A stretch of DNA of 64,000 nt from Clostridiales bacterium CHKCI001. Lineage in GTDB: Bacteria; Bacillota; Clostridia; Lachnospirales; Lachnospiraceae. The stretch is taken from positions 21,309 through 85,308 of the forward strand of contig FCNS01000020.1 of NCBI GenBank assembly GCA_900045905.1, written 5' to 3'. Under the pieces are notes generated by a model that was not told the origin of the DNA, did no database searches, and saw nothing but the letters and a program-made list of their open reading frames with translations. Shown here piece after piece: positions 8,173 through 19,788 of this stretch. Each line of letters opens with the position of its first letter. Position 1 is the stretch's first letter. The position numbers and the translations under genes are program-made.

Positions 8173-8382
8173 ATGTCTAAAATTGTATTACGAGAGGATT
8201 ACATCAAGTTAGGACAGGCTTTAAAAGCAGCTCATTTAGTGGATTCTGGGGTAGAAGCCAAACTTGTTATTCAAGATGGTCAAGTTAAGGTAAATGGTGA
8301 AGTTGAGACACAGCGGGGAAAAAAGCTGTATGATCAGGATATTATTACCTATAACGGAGCGACCGTGACAATTGTAAAGTAG
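8173..8382 (+). CDS. yaaA: S4-domain RNA-binding protein YaaA/RlbA
   Basis: 69 residues made of a single S4 RNA-binding fold: LGQALKAAHLVDSGVEAKLV, then the turn QVKVNGEVETQRGKKL. Small S4 proteins of this type sit between dnaN and recF across Firmicutes and are linked to ribosome biogenesis. The start has a strong AGGAGG at 8162-8167. recF follows after 12 bases. Confidence 0.9.
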   Translation: MSKIVLREDYIKLGQALKAAHLVDSGVEAKLVIQDGQVKVNGEVETQRGKKLYDQDIITYNGATVTIVK

Positions 8383-8394
8383 TGGTGTAATAGC

Positions 8395-9489
8395 ATGGTC
8401 ATTCAGTCAATTGAGTTACAAAATTATAGGAATTATCCACAGCTAGTTGTGGAGTTTCATCCAGGCATTAACATTTTTTATGGAGATAATGCACAGGGGA
8501 AAACAAATATTCTAGAAGCGGTTTATTTATGTGGTACGAATAAATCACATAGAGGAAGTAAAGATCGCGAGATAATTGCATTTGGACAGGATGAGGCACA
8601 TATTAAGATGTATACAAAACGGGATAATATTGAAAATCGAATTGATATGCATCTAAAAAAGGGAAAAAGTAAAGGGATTGCCATTAATGGAGTTCCGATT
8701 CATAAAGTGAGTGAATTGTTTGGGATGGTCAACATCGTCTTTTTTTCTCCAGAGGATTTACAGATTATAAAGAATGGTCCTTCTGAAAGAAGGAAATTTA
8801 TTGATTTAGAGTTGTGTCAATTGGATAGACTATATATATATCATCTGGTAAATTATAACAGATCCTTGCAACAGCGAAATCGATTATTGAAGGAAGCTGG
8901 AGATAGAAAAGATCTTCTTTCTATGCTAGAAATTTGGGAAGAGCAGCTTGTAAAATTTGGAAAACCGATTATTAGCAGGAGAGAGACATTTATCAATCAA
9001 TTAAATCCAGTATTGACATCCATTCATGGAAAATTAACTGGGGGAAAAGAAGAACTAATTATGATGTATGAGCCAGATACAGAGCTAGAACAGCTAGAAT
9101 TGGCTCTTTGTAAAAATCGGGACAGAGAACTGAAACAAAAAACAACATTATCAGGACCTCATCGGGACGATATCCGCTTTATTATAAATGGAGTGGATAT
9201 TCGTACATTTGGCTCACAGGGACAACAGCGTACAGCAGCATTGTCATTGAAATTGGCAGAAATTGAACTAGTAAAACAGCAGATTAGAGATGTTCCAATT
9301 TTGCTTTTAGATGATGTTTTAAGTGAGTTAGATTCAAACAGACAAAATTATTTGTTAGACAGTATGAAGGGAATTCAAACGATAATTACTTGTACAGGAC
9401 TGGATGATTTTGTAAACCATAGATTTCACATGGATCATGTATTCCATGTAGTCCAAGGGACAGTAACAAAGGAAAATAAAAGCGGTTAA
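8395..9489 (+). CDS. recF: DNA replication and repair protein RecF
   Basis: 364 residues, usual length. It has the SMC-like ATPase signature: Walker A GDNAQGKTN near residue 30, signature LSGPHRDD, and Walker B LLLDDVLSELD near the C-terminus. RecF with RecO and RecR loads RecA at single-strand gaps. The ATG follows yaaA by 12 bases without a strong Shine-Dalgarno, so coupling to yaaA translation is likely. It lies just before gyrB in the conserved order. Confidence 0.98.
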   Translation: MVIQSIELQNYRNYPQLVVEFHPGINIFYGDNAQGKTNILEAVYLCGTNKSHRGSKDREIIAFGQDEAHIKMYTKRDNIENRIDMHLKKGKSKGIAINGVPIHKVSELFGMVNIVFFSPEDLQIIKNGPSERRKFIDLELCQLDRLYIYHLVNYNRSLQQRNRLLKEAGDRKDLLSMLEIWEEQLVKFGKPIISRRETFINQLNPVLTSIHGKLTGGKEELIMMYEPDTELEQLELALCKNRDRELKQKTTLSGPHRDDIRFIINGVDIRTFGSQGQQRTAALSLKLAEIELVKQQIRDVPILLLDDVLSELDSNRQNYLLDSMKGIQTIITCTGLDDFVNHRFHMDHVFHVVQGTVTKENKSG

Positions 9490-9529
9490 ACATGGAATGA
9501 TGTTAAGCTGCAATTTGGAATGAAAATAA

Positions 9530-11455
<1,926 letters not shown>

Positions 11456-11477
11456 TAAATTAATGGAGGAATAAAGA

Positions 11478-13967
11478 ATGGATGAAACAATTTTTGACAA
11501 AGTCCATGATGTCGATTTGAAAAAAACAATGGAACAGTCATATATTGCATATGCCATGAGTGTTATTGCATCTCGTGCTTTACCAGATGTCAGAGATGGA
11601 TTAAAGCCAGTGCAGCGCCGTGTATTGTATTCTATGATTGAATTAAATAATGGTCCAGACAAACCGCATCGTAAATGTGCACGTATTGTCGGTGATACGA
11701 TGGGTAAATATCATCCGCATGGAGATTCTTCCATCTATGGAGCACTAGTTAACTTGGCGCAGGATTGGTCAACGAGATATCCACTCGTAGATGGGCATGG
11801 AAACTTTGGTTCTGTGGATGGAGATGGCGCTGCGGCCATGCGTTATACAGAAGCTCGTTTATCCAAGATCTCTATGGAAATGCTGGCAGATATTAACAAG
11901 GATACCGTAGAATTTGTGCCAAACTTTGATGAGACAGAAAAAGAACCAGTGGTACTTCCGTCACGTTTTCCTAACTTACTTGTAAATGGAACAACGGGTA
12001 TCGCGGTTGGCATGGCGACCAATATCCCTCCCCACAATCTGAGAGAGACGATTGCAGCAGTTGTAAAGATTATTGATAATCGAATTCAAGAAGGCAGAGA
12101 CACCGCTATTGAAGAAATCTTAGATATCGTAAAAGGACCTGATTTTCCAACTGGTGCGATGGTATTGGGTAGGAGAGGAATTGAACAAGCATATCGTACT
12201 GGTAAGGGAAAAATTAAGGTCCGTGCAGTAACTTCGATCGAACCGATGGCAAACGGAAAGCATCGTATTGTTGCAACCGAATTACCGTATATGGTGAATA
12301 AGGCACGTTTAATTGAAAAGATCGCAGAACTTGTAAAGGACAAACGTATTGACGGAATTACAGAATTAAGAGATGAATCCAACCGAGAAGGTACTCGAGT
12401 ATGTATTGAATTAAGACGAGATGTAAATCCAAATATCGTATTAAATCAGCTGATGAAACATACACAGCTTCAAGATACATTTGGAGTAAATATGTTGGCT
12501 TTGGTAGGAAATCAGCCCCAAATTTTGAATCTTTTGGATATGTTGAAATATTATTTACAGCATCAAGAAGATGTCGTAACGCGCAGGACGCGTTATGAAC
12601 TAAATCGGGCACAGGAACGAGCACATATTTTAGAAGGATTACTGATTGCATTAGATCATATTGACGAAGTAATCCGAATCATTCGAGGAGCAGCGAATGT
12701 TGCGGAGGCCAAAACAAAGTTAATTCAAACCTATGGCTTAAGTGATGCACAGTCTCAGGCTATTGTAGATATGCGTCTGCGTGCATTGACTGGTTTAGAG
12801 CGTCATAAGCTAGAAGCAGAATATGAAGAATTAATGAAAAAAATCGCAGAATTAAAAGCCATTCTTTCTGATGAAAACCGTCTTCTTGCAGTAATTAAAG
12901 AAGAAATTACTGCGGTGGCTGCGAAATATGGGGATGAAAGAAGGACTTCGATCGGATTTGATGAAGAAGACTTCTCAGCTGAAGACTTAATTCCAGATGA
13001 AAATACAGTCATTGCAATGACAAAACTTGGCTATATCAAGCGCATGTCCATGGATAACTTCAAAGCACAAAACAGAGGTGGAAGAGGAATTAAAGGCATG
13101 CAGGCAATTGACGAAGATTATATTGAAGATCTTCTCATTACAACAACCCATCACTATCTTTTGTTCTTTACAAATCTGGGGCGTGTCTATCGGTTAAAAA
13201 CATATGAAATTCCAGAAGCTGGACGTACCGCAAGGGGAACTGCCATCGTGAATTTGATTCAGCTTCAGCCACAGGAAAAAGTAACTGCCATCATTGCACG
13301 CAGAGAGTTTAACGAAGGGGAATATCTCTTTATGGCAACGAAATCTGGTATGGTAAAGAAAACCGATTTTGTTGAATATGCAAACATTCGTAAAGTTGGA
13401 CTGGCTGCAATCCATTTAAAAGAGAATGATGAGTTAATTGAAGTAAAAGTAACAGACAATGAAAAAGACATTTTCCTTGTTTCAAAATATGGACAATGTA
13501 TCCGATTTAAAGAAACGGATGTCAGAGCTACGGGAAGAACTTCCATGGGTGTAATTGGTATGAACTTAGAAGATGGCGATGAGGTCATTGGCATGCAGTT
13601 GAATACACAGGGAACTGATTTATTATTTGTTTCGGAATATGGCCTGGGAAAACGTACTTCCATTGATGAGTTCTCTTGTCAGTATCGAGGTGGAAAAGGT
13701 GTAAAGTGTTATCGTATTAATGAAAAAAGCGGTAATATTGTTGGTGTAAAGGCTGTAAATGAGAGTCAGGAAATTATGATTATTACCACAGAAGGTATTG
13801 TAATTCGATTGAAAGTGTCTGATATCTCGTTATTAGGACGTAATACATCGGGTGTAAAGTTAATCAATATTGATACAGAGAGCGGAGTTGCTGTGGCAAG
13901 CATTGCAAAGGTTCGTGAAAGTGAATCAGAGGTACAAGAAGAAACAAAGGAGCTCGAAAACGTGTAA
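11478..13967 (+). CDS. gyrA: DNA gyrase subunit A
   Basis: 829 residues. The breakage-reunion domain has the active-site region [12 protein letters not shown] (catalytic Tyr near residue 123), and six C-terminal beta-pinwheel repeats wrap DNA; the gyrase-type box occurs as [11 protein letters not shown] (near residue 530). In the quinolone-determining region, [10 protein letters not shown] places Ser at the E. coli Ser83 position but Gly at the Asp87 position. The acidic end ([19 protein letters not shown]) is typical. It is the last gene of the origin-proximal operon; a terminator follows. Confidence 0.99.
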   Translation: MDETIFDKVHDVDLKKTMEQSYIAYAMSVIASRALPDVRDGLKPVQRRVLYSMIELNNGPDKPHRKCARIVGDTMGKYHPHGDSSIYGALVNLAQDWSTRYPLVDGHGNFGSVDGDGAAAMRYTEARLSKISMEMLADINKDTVEFVPNFDETEKEPVVLPSRFPNLLVNGTTGIAVGMATNIPPHNLRETIAAVVKIIDNRIQEGRDTAIEEILDIVKGPDFPTGAMVLGRRGIEQAYRTGKGKIKVRAVTSIEPMANGKHRIVATELPYMVNKARLIEKIAELVKDKRIDGITELRDESNREGTRVCIELRRDVNPNIVLNQLMKHTQLQDTFGVNMLALVGNQPQILNLLDMLKYYLQHQEDVVTRRTRYELNRAQERAHILEGLLIALDHIDEVIRIIRGAANVAEAKTKLIQTYGLSDAQSQAIVDMRLRALTGLERHKLEAEYEELMKKIAELKAILSDENRLLAVIKEEITAVAAKYGDERRTSIGFDEEDFSAEDLIPDENTVIAMTKLGYIKRMSMDNFKAQNRGGRGIKGMQAIDEDYIEDLLITTTHHYLLFFTNLGRVYRLKTYEIPEAGRTARGTAIVNLIQLQPQEKVTAIIARREFNEGEYLFMATKSGMVKKTDFVEYANIRKVGLAAIHLKENDELIEVKVTDNEKDIFLVSKYGQCIRFKETDVRATGRTSMGVIGMNLEDGDEVIGMQLNTQGTDLLFVSEYGLGKRTSIDEFSCQYRGGKGVKCYRINEKSGNIVGVKAVNESQEIMIITTEGIVIRLKVSDISLLGRNTSGVKLINIDTESGVAVASIAKVRESESEVQEETKELENV

Positions 13968-14048
13968 AAACAAATACTGTTATAGTGCAAAATATGTAAG
14001 GAAAAATATTTCTACACATAATATACTATAATTTATGCTATCATTGTT

Positions 14049-14086
14049 GACTGCTGTAAGGAAAATATCTTTTCAGCAGTCTTTTA
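14049..14086 (+). terminator. Terminator after gyrA
   Basis: GACTGCTG (14049-14056) pairs with CAGCAGTC (14074-14081), with additional A/T pairs in the loop, followed by TTTTATAT. Confidence 0.8.
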
Positions 14087-14142
14087 TATATCGTTATCTT
14101 TGTGAAAATTAAGTTGTTCAGTAAGGGATTGGAGGGAACTAT

Positions 14143-15288
14143 TTGATTTATTTTGATAATGCAGCTACAACATTACAAAAGCCAAAGGAAGTAGCAGAGG
14201 CAGTCTATGAAGCGATTCGACATTTAGGAAATAGCGGAAGAGGAGCATCCAGCGTTTCTCTTCAGGCTTCTAGAGTAATTTATGATACAAGAGTCAATAT
14301 TGCTGATTTATTCCATTGCAGTGATCCGTCTCGAGTAGCGTTTACATCCAATTCTACAGAGAGCCTCAATATAGCAATCAAAGGATTGCTTGAGCCAGGA
14401 GATCATGTGATCACAACTGTATTGGAGCATAACTCTGTTTTGCGCCCACTATATCAGTTAGAGCGGGAAGGTCTGGAAGTTTCAATTGTTCCGTGCAGAG
14501 AAAATGGAAGGTTTGAAGTAACGGATATGGAGCGTTACATTCAGAAAAATACAAAGGCAATTATCTGTACACATGTATCTAACTTAACTGGAAATAAAAT
14601 AGATATTCATGCAGTTGGACAACTTTGTCATGAGAATGGCTTATTATTTGTTTTGGATGCATCACAATCAGCAGGTGTATTTCCAATTCATATGGAAAAC
14701 GATTTTATTAGTGCATTGTGTTTTACTGGTCATAAGAGTCTCTACGGACCGCAGGGAACTGGCGGAATCTGTTTAGGGGATAAAATTACAGTTCGCCCAT
14801 TAAAAGTCGGTGGAAGCGGAATTATGACGTTTGAGAAGGTACATCCGAATGTAATGCCGACAGCACTGGAAGCAGGTACATTAAATGGACACGGAATTGC
14901 TGGATTAAATGCTGGATTAAGGTATGTATTAGAACAGGGATGTGATCAAATTCATAGATATGAAGTTGCTTTAATGAAGCAGTTCTATGATGGAATTAAA
15001 GAACTCCCAGGAATTAAAATCTATGGTGATTTTTCAGGATGGGATCGAGCTGCAATTGTGACATTAAATATTGCAGATTATGATTCCGCACAAGTAAGCG
15101 ATGAATTAAATCAGCGGTTTGGAATTGAAACAAGGGCAGGTGGACATTGTGCTCCACTCATGCATCAGGCATTGGGAACAGAAAATCAAGGTGCTGTACG
15201 TTTTAGTTTTTCTAATTTCAATACAGCGGAGGAAATTACAGCTGGAATCGAGGCGATTAAAACGTTAATCTACGAGGACATGGAGTAA
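14143..15288 (+). CDS. Class V aminotransferase / cysteine desulfurase-like
   Basis: 381 residues starting at a TTG with GGAGGG seven bases upstream; the N-terminus IYFDNAATTLQKP is the family hallmark. The PLP lysine is in FTGHKSLYGPQG near residue 200, and the catalytic-loop cysteine is in TRAGGHCAPL near residue 337. It resembles the Csd-type subgroup found beside selenium genes more than housekeeping IscS/NifS. The next two genes, a DUF3343 protein and YqeC, are both associated with selenium-dependent molybdenum hydroxylases, so release of selenium or sulfur from (seleno)cysteine for that cofactor is inferred. Specificity cannot be read from sequence. Confidence 0.85.
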   Translation: MIYFDNAATTLQKPKEVAEAVYEAIRHLGNSGRGASSVSLQASRVIYDTRVNIADLFHCSDPSRVAFTSNSTESLNIAIKGLLEPGDHVITTVLEHNSVLRPLYQLEREGLEVSIVPCRENGRFEVTDMERYIQKNTKAIICTHVSNLTGNKIDIHAVGQLCHENGLLFVLDASQSAGVFPIHMENDFISALCFTGHKSLYGPQGTGGICLGDKITVRPLKVGGSGIMTFEKVHPNVMPTALEAGTLNGHGIAGLNAGLRYVLEQGCDQIHRYEVALMKQFYDGIKELPGIKIYGDFSGWDRAAIVTLNIADYDSAQVSDELNQRFGIETRAGGHCAPLMHQALGTENQGAVRFSFSNFNTAEEITAGIEAIKTLIYEDME

Positions 15289-15291
15289 ATC

Positions 15292-15528
15292 ATGAGAAAG
15301 AAGCAGCGAAAACTGGTGATCACATTTGAAAGTACAGTAGGTGCAATGGCAGCAGAAAAATATTGTAAAGAACAAAACGTTCCAGGCCGATTGATTCCAG
15401 TACCGACACAGATTACAGCAGGATGTGGACTAGCATGGGCAGCAAATCCAGAGGCAAGAGAACGGGTTTTGTCTGTTTTAAAACAAAACGCAATTAATCC
15501 AGAGAGGATATATGAAATAATGGTTTAG
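15292..15528 (+). CDS. DUF3343 putative Se/S carrier protein
   Basis: 78 residues beginning only three bases after the preceding stop. The motif TQITAGCGLAW provides a single conserved cysteine in a small alpha/beta fold reminiscent of TusA-type carriers. Family members are found in selenium-utilisation clusters and are thought to shuttle a persulfide or perselenide. Its position directly between a desulfurase and YqeC supports that role. Function is inferred from family and context. Confidence 0.8.
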   Translation: MRKKQRKLVITFESTVGAMAAEKYCKEQNVPGRLIPVPTQITAGCGLAWAANPEARERVLSVLKQNAINPERIYEIMV

Positions 15529-15633
15529 CTGAATGAAAGAAGCAGTGATTCATTTATGAGTGGCAAGAAAGAGAATTGTAAATATCCACTTCATTGTATA
15601 AGAATTGCAGTTGGATATCATGAGAGGAGAGAA

Positions 15634-16347
15634 ATGGTAAAGTTATACACAGTACAGAGGGGAAAGATACAGAAATATAGCTCCTATTGTGAGGTATTTG
15701 GACTTAATGTGGTGGATAACATTCAGATTGCGGCAATTGGTTCGGGAGGAAAGTCTACCATTCTATCAGAAATTGCCAGAGAGTATGCAAAAGCAAAACG
15801 AACGGTTATTAGTACAACTACAACCCACATATGGATGCCTGATAATGGGGTATTTGAAGAAGATGTTCAGAAAGTAAAAGAAGCTCTTAGGATGAATCCC
15901 ATTATAATAGTTGGAAACCGTTCAAATGAGAGTCAAAAACTTTCTGGAGTTTCATTTGAATTTTTATCTCAGTTAAGAAAAGTAGCTGACTGTGTTGCTA
16001 TAGAAGCGGATGGTTCTAGGCAGCTACCATTAAAAGTACCAAACGAACGAGAACCAGTGATTCCTCCAAATACAGAGCTGATATTGGTCGTTGCAGGCAT
16101 CTCAGCGTTAGGAAAGCCAATCCGTGAAGTTGTTCACCGTCCAGAGTTGGCTGAAAAAGTTTTGCATAAGTCCGTAAATGATATTGTGAATATAACAGAT
16201 ATTGCACTACTCTTAAATTATCAAAAAAGTAGGAAAGCAAGCAAAGCAATACCAGTTCTCAATCAAGTTGATACAAAAAGAGAATGGAAATATGCATGCA
16301 GAATTGCAGAATTGCTTCCTTATTGCGTTATTAGAAGCCATTGTTAA
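15634..16347 (+). CDS. yqeC: Selenium cofactor biosynthesis protein YqeC
   Basis: 237 residues. The start is placed at ATG 15634 because GAGAGGAGAG lies directly upstream; a longer frame back to 15556 has no ribosome site. A P-loop-like GSGGKST near residue 35, the segment VISTTTTHIW, EADGSR, and a terminal NQVDT (G4-like) motif define YqeC. The family is required for maturation of selenium-dependent molybdenum hydroxylases. Usual partners such as yqeB, selD, or the hydroxylase itself are not in this window. A hairpin (16346-16370) follows the stop. Confidence 0.85.
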   Translation: MVKLYTVQRGKIQKYSSYCEVFGLNVVDNIQIAAIGSGGKSTILSEIAREYAKAKRTVISTTTTHIWMPDNGVFEEDVQKVKEALRMNPIIIVGNRSNESQKLSGVSFEFLSQLRKVADCVAIEADGSRQLPLKVPNEREPVIPPNTELILVVAGISALGKPIREVVHRPELAEKVLHKSVNDIVNITDIALLLNYQKSRKASKAIPVLNQVDTKREWKYACRIAELLPYCVIRSHC

Positions 16348-16370
16348 ACAAAACAAGGAAAGTTTTGTTT
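16346..16370 (+). terminator. Terminator after yqeC
   Basis: AAACAAAAC pairs perfectly with GTTTTGTTT around a seven-base loop, beginning at the yqeC stop codon. The stem is AT-rich. Confidence 0.5.
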
Positions 16371-16395
16371 TAGTTTGGAAAATAATAGAAAAAAA

Positions 16396-16424
16396 TTGAT
16401 GAAAATGCAAAAATATGCTATAAT
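16396..16424 (+). promoter_or_regulatory. Promoter of the barnase-barstar pair
   Basis: TTGATG (16396-16401), 17-base spacer, TATAAT (16419-16424), about 60 bases before the barnase start. Confidence 0.65.
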
Positions 16425-16487
16425 AAATAAATTATAGGGGATAAAAGTTTATCTGTGTTAATGGGATTGATAAAGAAGGGAGGGACT

Positions 16488-16952
16488 ATGGGAAAAAGAA
16501 GATCAATTGTTTTTGCAATACTCTGGATTCTGATGTTTGTAACGGCAGGGGGTTTGACAGGATGTACAACAGAGAGCAGTCAAACAATGATATCAACCGA
16601 TGAGTCCGCTCTTGCCATTGACGAAGACGGTACCTATTCTAGTAAGGAGGAAGTTGCTTTATATATACATATATATGGGCATTTGCCATCAAACTATGTT
16701 ACAAAGCAAGAAGCAGAAGAGCAAGGATGGGATAATAGAGAAGGAAATCTTTGGGAAGTGCTTCCTGGAAAAAGTATTGGTGGAGACCGTTTTGGAAACT
16801 ATGAAGAGCAGCTTCCGAAAGGGCATTCTTATAAAGAATGTGACATTGACTTTGATGGAGGGTATCGTAATGCAAAGAGGATTATCTATTCAGATGATGG
16901 GATGATTTTCTATACAGAAGATCACTATAATACATTTGAACAATTGTATTAA
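16488..16952 (+). CDS. Lipoprotein ribonuclease of the barnase family
   Basis: 154 residues from ATG 16488, chosen for the strong AAGGGAGG; an upstream in-frame start at 16455 lacks one. The signal segment ends in the lipobox LTGC (Cys about residue 25), so the enzyme is predicted to be exported and membrane-anchored. The barnase core follows from residue 50: YGHLPSNYVTKQEAEEQGW, PGKSIGGDRFGN, YKECDIDF, GGYRNAKRIIYS and EDHYNTF. Barnase catalytic positions Lys27, Glu73, Arg83, Arg87 and His102 are all matched. The position of Arg59 in the guanine/barstar-contact loop is Tyr here. A barstar-like inhibitor is encoded 21 bases downstream. Confidence 0.92.
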   Translation: MGKRRSIVFAILWILMFVTAGGLTGCTTESSQTMISTDESALAIDEDGTYSSKEEVALYIHIYGHLPSNYVTKQEAEEQGWDNREGNLWEVLPGKSIGGDRFGNYEEQLPKGHSYKECDIDFDGGYRNAKRIIYSDDGMIFYTEDHYNTFEQLY

Positions 16953-16973
16953 ACGCTTTGAGGAGGAAATTTT

Positions 16974-17258
16974 ATGAATACGGTATATATTGATACAAAA
17001 CAGTTGAATACAGTTCAGCTACTTCAAGATTATTTAAAGCAGACATTGAATCTTCCATCTTACTATGGAGGAAATCTAGATGCTTTATATGATGCGTTAA
17101 CAACAATTCACGCAGATACAGAGATCTATATTTCCAAATATGAAAATAGTTTAGATAGAAGTTTTAACCGTTATATGGAGCGTTTTTTACGTGTATTACA
17201 TGATGCAGAAATGGAAAATGAACATTTAACTGTTATTATAGATAAAACAGGAATCTAA
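16974..17258 (+). CDS. Barstar-family ribonuclease inhibitor
   Basis: 94 residues with the barstar core LNLPSYYGGNLDALYDALT; the barnase-contacting positions Asp35 and Asp39 are kept, Trp38 is Tyr and Glu76 is Asp. Barstar blocks the active site of the cognate RNase inside the producer. GGAGG precedes the ATG and the gene directly follows the barnase gene, forming a toxin-immunity pair. Confidence 0.92.
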   Translation: MNTVYIDTKQLNTVQLLQDYLKQTLNLPSYYGGNLDALYDALTTIHADTEIYISKYENSLDRSFNRYMERFLRVLHDAEMENEHLTVIIDKTGI

Positions 17259-17275
17259 TTATTATTTAAGCAAAT

Positions 17276-17317
17276 AGTAGGTATCACTCTCTAATTTGTG
17301 ACACCTACTATTTTTTT
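17276..17317. terminator. Shared terminator between barstar and transketolase genes
   Basis: AGTAGGT...ACCTACT (17276-17282 and 17303-17309) with internal CAC/GTG pairs, followed by TTTTTTT on the plus strand. It lies between convergent genes; on the minus strand the T-run is weaker. Confidence 0.75.
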
Positions 17318-17331
17318 CTATAAAAGGTTTT

Positions 17332-18264
17332 TTATATCCAATTTTTTATTTGCTGATAAATTCCTTCTCCATCCAGTTGATATTTGTGAAGCAGAGCAGT
17401 GGCTGAACCTGATTCGCCAAATACATCTTGTATTCCAAGTTTTAGCACTGGGGTTGGGTAATATGAACTTAATGTTTCACATACCGCACTTCCGAGTCCA
17501 CCGATAACCGAATGTTCTTCTACTGTAACGACTTTTCCAGTAGATTGTGCTGCCTCAATAATTAGTGTTTCATCAAGTGGCTTAATAGTATGAATATTAA
17601 TTAGTTTGGCGTGGATTCCATCTTGCTCTAACCGTTCTACAGCTTCTAGTGCAGAAGCCACGCATAATCCAGTGGCGATAATTGTGACATCACTTCCCTC
17701 TTTTAATGTAATTCCCTTTCCTATCTCGAATTGATAGCTGTCTGGATCATTGATGACTGGAACAGCAAGACGTCCAAAACGAAGATAAACAGGTCCATCA
17801 TGTTTGTAGGCAGCTTTCACTGCTGCACGGGCTTCTATATCATCGGCAGGATTAATGATCACCATTCCTGGAATGGTACGCATCAAAGCAATGTCTTCAT
17901 TACATTGATGTGTAGCACCGTCTTCCCCAACAGAAATACCTGCATGAGTAGCGCCAATTTTTACGTTTAAGTGAGGGTATCCAATGGAATTTCGAACTTG
18001 TTCAAATGCACGTCCTGCTGCAAACATTGCAAAGGTACTGGCAAAAGGAACTTTTCCCGTTGTAGCTAAACCTGCTGCAATACCCATCATATTGCACTCT
18101 GCGATACCACAGTCAATATGGCGTTCTGGAAATTCTTTTTTAAAGATTCCCGTTTTGGTAGCAGCGGCAAGGTCAGCATCTAAGACAACTAAATTTTCAT
18201 ATTTTTTTCCAAGCTCCACTAAGGCGTTACCATAGCTTTCTCTTGTAGCGATTTTTTTACTCAT
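17332..18264 (-). CDS. Transketolase, C-terminal subunit
   Basis: 310 residues covering the pyrimidine-binding and C-terminal transketolase domains: ATRESYGNALVELGKKY, IDCGIAECNMMGIAAGLA and EHSVIGGLGSAV. With the N-terminal subunit encoded just upstream it forms a split thiamine-diphosphate transketolase. In this operon it would move D-xylulose 5-phosphate carbon into glycolysis. Its ATG overlaps the stop of the upstream subunit by four bases. It is the last gene of the ascorbate operon. Confidence 0.93.
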   Translation of the reverse strand: MSKKIATRESYGNALVELGKKYENLVVLDADLAAATKTGIFKKEFPERHIDCGIAECNMMGIAAGLATTGKVPFASTFAMFAAGRAFEQVRNSIGYPHLNVKIGATHAGISVGEDGATHQCNEDIALMRTIPGMVIINPADDIEARAAVKAAYKHDGPVYLRFGRLAVPVINDPDSYQFEIGKGITLKEGSDVTIIATGLCVASALEAVERLEQDGIHAKLINIHTIKPLDETLIIEAAQSTGKVVTVEEHSVIGGLGSAVCETLSSYYPTPVLKLGIQDVFGESGSATALLHKYQLDGEGIYQQIKNWI

Positions 18265-19091
18265 AATGCTTCACCTGCCTTTTCTAAATCTGCCATTGCA
18301 ATGGCGTATTCTTGCTCATTTGGAGCTTTTCCATGCCATCCAACTGAATTTTCCATAAAGGACACGCCCTTTCCTTTTGTGGTTTTCATAATAATTGCAG
18401 TTGGAAATCCTTTTATATTTCTAGCTTCTTGGAATGCATTCTTTAATTGGTTAAAGTCATTTCCATTTTCTACATTGATAACATGAAATTGGAACGCTTC
18501 AAATTTTTTGTCAATTGGGTATGGAGAGCAGACATCGGCAATGGTTCCATCAATCTGCAAACCATTGTTATCTACAATAACAACAAGATTGTCCAGTTTT
18601 CTATGACCAGCAAACATCGCTGCTTCCCAAACTTGACCTTCCTGAATCTCTCCATCTCCAAGCAGAGTATAAACACGATAATTGTCATGGCTCAGTTGGG
18701 CTGATAAAGCCATTCCAACTGCTGCCGAGATTCCTTGTCCTAACGAACCACTGGACATATCCACACCTGGGATATGTTTCATATCTGGATGACCTTGTAG
18801 ATAGGAACCTAAATGGCGAAGTGTTTTTAAATCTTCTACTGGAAAGTATCCTCTTTGTGCAAGTGTGGAATAAAGACCTGGAGCAGTATGACCTTTAGAA
18901 AGTACAAATCGGTCACGGTCTGGTTTTTTTGGGTCGTTTGGGTCAATATTCATTTCTTCAAAATATAAATATGTAAATAGATCAGCGGCAGATAAAGAGC
19001 CACCTGGATGTCCAGCTTTGGCATGATAAACAGCGGTTACGATGCCCTTGCGGACTTCTAATGCGATTTTTTGAAGTTCTAATATCGTCAT
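18261..19091 (-). CDS. Transketolase, N-terminal subunit
   Basis: 276 residues from ATG 19091, chosen for AAAGGAG eight bases upstream; a longer frame to 19157 overlaps the preceding gene. The thiamine-diphosphate domain shows HAKAGHPGGSLSAADL, the GDGEIQEGQVWEA diphosphate/Mg motif and VVIVDNNGLQIDG. Split N- and C-terminal transketolase genes are common in Clostridia, often within sugar operons. It pairs with the next gene. Confidence 0.94.
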   Translation of the reverse strand: MTILELQKIALEVRKGIVTAVYHAKAGHPGGSLSAADLFTYLYFEEMNIDPNDPKKPDRDRFVLSKGHTAPGLYSTLAQRGYFPVEDLKTLRHLGSYLQGHPDMKHIPGVDMSSGSLGQGISAAVGMALSAQLSHDNYRVYTLLGDGEIQEGQVWEAAMFAGHRKLDNLVVIVDNNGLQIDGTIADVCSPYPIDKKFEAFQFHVINVENGNDFNQLKNAFQEARNIKGFPTAIIMKTTKGKGVSFMENSVGWHGKAPNEQEYAIAMADLEKAGEAL

Positions 19092-19104
19092 ATGATTACT
19101 CCTT

Positions 19105-19758
19105 TTATTCTCCAAAGACAGCAATATAGTCCGCTTGGAATTTTTTAATGCCAGCATCCGTTAATGGATGTTGAGTCATTTGTTCAAGTACACCATAAGG
19201 TACCGTTGCAATATCGGCACCTGCTGCTGCACAATCAATTACATGGATTGGATTGCGAACACTTGCAGCAATGATTTCTGTCTGAATATCATGGATGGAG
19301 AAAATTTCGGCAATGGAACGAATTAAGTCAATTCCAGGAGTGCTGATATCGTCCAACCGTCCAAGAAATGGAGATACATAAGTTGCTCCAGCTCTAGCAG
19401 CCAATAATGCCTGTGCTGCTGAAAAAATTAATGTCACATTCGTTTTAATGCCTTCTGCATTTAATACTTTTACTGCCTTTAAACCTTCTATTGTCATTGG
19501 AATTTTAACAACCATATTTGGATGAATGGCTGCAATTGCACGGCCTTCTTCAATCATACCCTCCGCATCCACAGTAGTTGCCTTTACTTCTCCGCTGATT
19601 GGTCCGTCTACGATGGATGTGATCTCACGGATTACTTCATTAAAATCTCTGCCTTCTTTTGCAATTAAAGAAGGATTTGTTGTAACACCACAGATAATTC
19701 CCATATCATTTGCTTTTCGGATATCTTCTACCTTTGCTGTATCTACAAAAAATCTCAT
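19105..19758 (-). CDS. Transaldolase / fructose-6-phosphate aldolase family
   Basis: 217 residues from ATG 19758 (GGAGC upstream). [18 protein letters not shown] and [12 protein letters not shown] open the short TalC/Fsa-type barrel; the Schiff-base lysine lies in VVKIPMT, and [20 protein letters not shown] follows. Together with the split transketolase it completes the non-oxidative pentose phosphate steps needed after pentose 5-phosphates are formed from ascorbate. Whether it is a transaldolase or a fructose-6-phosphate aldolase cannot be settled by eye. Confidence 0.9.
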   Translation of the reverse strand: MRFFVDTAKVEDIRKANDMGIICGVTTNPSLIAKEGRDFNEVIREITSIVDGPISGEVKATTVDAEGMIEEGRAIAAIHPNMVVKIPMTIEGLKAVKVLNAEGIKTNVTLIFSAAQALLAARAGATYVSPFLGRLDDISTPGIDLIRSIAEIFSIHDIQTEIIAASVRNPIHVIDCAAAGADIATVPYGVLEQMTQHPLTDAGIKKFQADYIAVFGE

Positions 19759-19788
19759 GCTTTTCGCTCCTTTTCTCAAAAAATGTTA

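Noticed and set aside
14143..15288. Housekeeping IscS/NifS
   Set aside because: The neighbouring DUF3343 and yqeC genes, and the absence of iscU or similar genes, favour a selenium-linked desulfurase.
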